Positions 61,747 through 64,000 of a DNA stretch of 64,000 nt are shown piece by piece. Under the pieces are notes generated by a model, which did not search any database, was not told where the DNA came from, and saw nothing but the letters and a program-made list of their open reading frames with translations. The DNA is from Pseudobutyrivibrio ruminis (lineage in GTDB: Bacteria; Bacillota; Clostridia; Lachnospirales; Lachnospiraceae): assembly GCA_015057305.1 (NCBI GenBank), contig SVES01000015.1, positions 1 to 64,000 on the forward strand. Direction: 5' to 3'. The position numbers were made by a program, and so were the translations under genes. Every line of letters begins with the position of its first letter. The first letter of the stretch is position 1.

Positions 61747-62059
61747 AAGCTAACCTCCTCTAGACTGATATTCTAAACCTTTATAACAGTTCTTCCTATC
61801 CCAATTCTATCATGTGTCTATTTACATATACAATATTCTTTTGCATTTTACCCATCTTCTAATAAATACTATTATGCGTATTCTACTAGTGAAATAACAA
61901 GCTGTCAATCCCAATTCGTGTTAATCAACAGCTTTTCATTTCAATCCATTTGTAACATTTTTGTAATGGGGTCAGGCACCAATGTTTTAAAATTACACTT
62001 TTCTCGCCATCTTCTTCTGCACATTTTGTTTGCCCCTTCATATATTACTTGACTGAGTT
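61747..62059. other. Intergenic region of about 310 bases without a gene
   Basis: No convincing gene is seen on either strand. It holds a 7-bp inverted repeat at 61899-61934 that probably stops transcription of the ATPase-nuclease gene. It also contains GGGGTCAGGCACC at 61968-61980, a sequence often seen at Y1-transposase-linked repeats in Firmicutes. Confidence 0.5.
61899..61934 (-). terminator. Probable terminator of the ATPase-nuclease gene
   Basis: AAGCTGT and ACAGCTT pair over a 22-base loop; on the minus strand a G and then TTATTTC follows. The stem is short, so strength is uncertain. Confidence 0.4.
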
Positions 62060-64000
62060 TTAAGTTAAATCCCCAACCCCGTTCACTGCAATATCCCTTA
62101 ACGCATTGACTTTGTTACGACCTTCTTCATGTTTCACTTCATTCATAAGTTCTTCTGCCAATTTTTCTCTATCATAGTTAAGTCTTTTCAATAAAGGAGC
62201 ATGTCTAAGTTCAAAGCTCTTAAAAATATCGTCCCATGTTAATGCATATACTTCGTAATTATCTATTATATTAACCAATCCTACTTTCCCTCTATCTTCA
62301 AAAGTCTTATACTTTCCCTTCACATCCTCATCCACCTCTTTGCAAACAGCAATAAACTTCCATCTTCTTAATTCACTATTAAAACTAATTTGCTTTCTCA
62401 CAAAGTCCATATAATCTTCAATTTGTCTTAATACCTTCTTTGACAAGATTACCTTTGGGGCTTTTAGCTCAACAATAATGTTCTCTTCTAAAGTGTTTCC
62501 TAATGTATTTTCCACCTCGCGCGTATTACATAAAAATATATCCATTCTACGTTCTTGCTCTGTATCCTCGTCAAGTGTTGAATCTATGTTTTTCCCTCCA
62601 TATAGAATATTAGTATACTTTTCAAGAGCCTTCTTCATTCTTTCATCTGAACTTGCCAAATTAAATTGTTCTCCAAATAGCCAGAAATGTTGCTGCACTA
62701 TCTTCTGAATGTGATCTCTTTCATTTGCATACTGCGGCATATCAAACACAATCGTTCTCAATAACTCAATAACCTTATATCTTTCTTGAATAAATTTAAT
62801 CGTATCAACTATATTTTCAAGTTTTGTTTTTCTTAACATATCAGAAAAATCTTGTCGCTGTTCTGGCGTAAGTTCCACTATTTGTTCGACTATTGTAAGA
62901 ACATTTTCTCTTTCTTGGGAATTAAGTAAAAGATTCAAAAAACCCAACAATGATTTTTCTTGAACCGGCTTTAACTTATAAAAAATCTTTGGCTCAAGCT
63001 TATATATTTCCTTTGTTACTTTTTCCAAATCCTGTTTACGCATTTTTCCATATGGATCATCAGTAAATTCTGGAAACGTTTTTCGTTCCTCTATCATTTG
63101 CCTCACTGCATCATCTGCTTTTTGAGACATATAATTACCAATTTTCTTTTCAATAAACCCTGCTATAAATTTTTTTAGTTCTTTATATACCTTTTTGTCA
63201 TTCTCATCTATAAACAGACTTATCTGGTCATTCTCCATTTCTTTATCAATGTATTCATGACTGTCAAAATAATCTGATTTAACAAAAACACTATGATTGA
63301 ATCCCACAGTATTTCTATTAAATGATGTTGTCTCAATGTTCTTAACTTCATCTTTACTATCAAAATAATAGCAGCGGAATTTTTCTTTGATTGCCTCCTC
63401 CCATACTATAAGTGTCACTTCAAATCTATTTCCATTTATCGTCGTTAAAGTCTTTTCACTATATTCTGTATTAATGTACTTTTTATAATCAATAGGTTTT
63501 CCATTTATATTTATTTTTAATTTCCTGCTCTTGTACAAATATAAAAACCATGCAAATTCTTTTAACAATGCCGGCTCAAGAACCTCAAATGCCATGTCTT
63601 CAGATGTCAATGAAAAGATGTTATAAAATACAACCTTTGTTCCTGTCTTTTTTATTGCAGATACTTGAGGTTCTGTAAAATTAAGAACCTCTTTTTTATC
63701 ATTATTCAGCACTATTTCATATGTTTTATAGTCATCAGCATCGGGCTCATTATAAATTGTAATCCATTTTGCTGTAGTAGCAAAAGCCGAAAAAGAAAAC
63801 CTTCCTTTACCTTTATTAGCCTTAGATTTCATTTTCAATGACAAAAGATTTTTTTGAGATGTCAAAAAAGCTCCAAATGTATCTGATATACTATTATAAA
63901 CAATTCCCTCTCCATTATCAGAAATAGACAGTTCACCAATTCCAGATGCAATATTTAAGGTGTAATCAATATTTACTTCTGTTGCATGCGCCTCAAATCC
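62060..64000 (-). CDS. GHKL ATPase fused to PD-(D/E)XK nuclease (partial, 5' end outside window)
   Basis: 646 residues are visible and the frame runs off the right edge. The first visible part has the ATPase N-box (EAHATEVNIDY), the ISDNGEGI G1 box and the KGKGRFSFS loop of GHKL proteins (Hsp90, MutL, histidine kinase type). A helical middle follows. Near the C-terminus ERRMDIFLCN and IIVELKAPK give the D...E-x-K core of a restriction-like nuclease, similar in pattern to DUF4263/Shedu. Such fusions are candidates for defence against phage or plasmids. It is near a degenerate mobile-element cluster, which fits that idea. Confidence 0.82.
   Translation of the reverse strand, partial: GFEAHATEVNIDYTLNIASGIGELSISDNGEGIVYNSISDTFGAFLTSQKNLLSLKMKSKANKGKGRFSFSAFATTAKWITIYNEPDADDYKTYEIVLNNDKKEVLNFTEPQVSAIKKTGTKVVFYNIFSLTSEDMAFEVLEPALLKEFAWFLYLYKSRKLKININGKPIDYKKYINTEYSEKTLTTINGNRFEVTLIVWEEAIKEKFRCYYFDSKDEVKNIETTSFNRNTVGFNHSVFVKSDYFDSHEYIDKEMENDQISLFIDENDKKVYKELKKFIAGFIEKKIGNYMSQKADDAVRQMIEERKTFPEFTDDPYGKMRKQDLEKVTKEIYKLEPKIFYKLKPVQEKSLLGFLNLLLNSQERENVLTIVEQIVELTPEQRQDFSDMLRKTKLENIVDTIKFIQERYKVIELLRTIVFDMPQYANERDHIQKIVQQHFWLFGEQFNLASSDERMKKALEKYTNILYGGKNIDSTLDEDTEQERRMDIFLCNTREVENTLGNTLEENIIVELKAPKVILSKKVLRQIEDYMDFVRKQISFNSELRRWKFIAVCKEVDEDVKGKYKTFEDRGKVGLVNIIDNYEVYALTWDDIFKSFELRHAPLLKRLNYDREKLAEELMNEVKHEEGRNKVNALRDIAVNGVGDLT

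Overview
The window is low-GC DNA from a Gram-positive anaerobe, most likely a Lachnospiraceae member (Butyrivibrio/Pseudobutyrivibrio/Roseburia type). The evidence is strong AGGAGG ribosome binding sites, intrinsic terminators, a rubrerythrin, a VanW protein, a GGDEF protein, glycogen phosphorylase and a secreted protein resembling DUF5722. The genus is inferred. Almost every gene reads on the minus strand; the exceptions are an AraC regulator, tspO and an IS66 relic.

Layout. 0.1-10 kb holds a secreted glycerophosphodiesterase, a polysaccharide ABC permease without its ATPase, a large membrane protein, thymidine kinase, a TPR-GGDEF protein, a VanW protein, a small membrane protein and glycogen phosphorylase, which diverges from an AraC regulator. 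11-17 kb holds an ABC exporter (ATPase and two permeases) ending in a zinc-ribbon membrane protein. 16.7-19.4 kb is an SGNH-like plus MBOAT acylation pair. 19.4-22 kb has O-acetylhomoserine sulfhydrylase, superoxide dismutase and a PsiE-like protein.

22-46.4 kb is a surface-glycan locus. Recognisable parts are the UDP-L-FucNAc genes (CapE, CapF, CapG), candidate UDP-diNAcBac genes (PglF-like dehydratase, DegT aminotransferase, NeuD/PglD acetyltransferase) with a PglC-like priming transferase, a CDP-glucose 4,6-dehydratase, a kinase/HAD/nucleotidyltransferase set, an ATP-grasp-HAD fusion, several GT2 and GT4 enzymes, a Wzx flippase, two GtrA proteins, a GtrB-like GT2 and a half-size EamA pair. 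Precursors would be made in the cytosol, primed by the PglC-like enzyme, extended by the glycosyltransferases, flipped by Wzx and decorated outside. No Wzy polymerase could be assigned; several unassigned polytopic proteins are candidates.

46.4-57 kb has a Na+/H+ antiporter, a DUF2238-like protein, a NimA-type flavoprotein, TspO, an AAA-nuclease protein, rubrerythrin and three membrane proteins probably acting on the envelope. 57-64 kb is a decayed accessory region. It carries relics of an acyltransferase, an IS66 transposase, a Y1 transposase and a ComM-like gene, a class III cyclase-like protein, an orphan membrane protein, a VapB/VapC pair whose toxin looks frameshifted, an XRE regulator, and a GHKL ATPase fused to a PD-(D/E)XK nuclease that runs off the window. 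No rRNA, tRNA or CRISPR array was seen.
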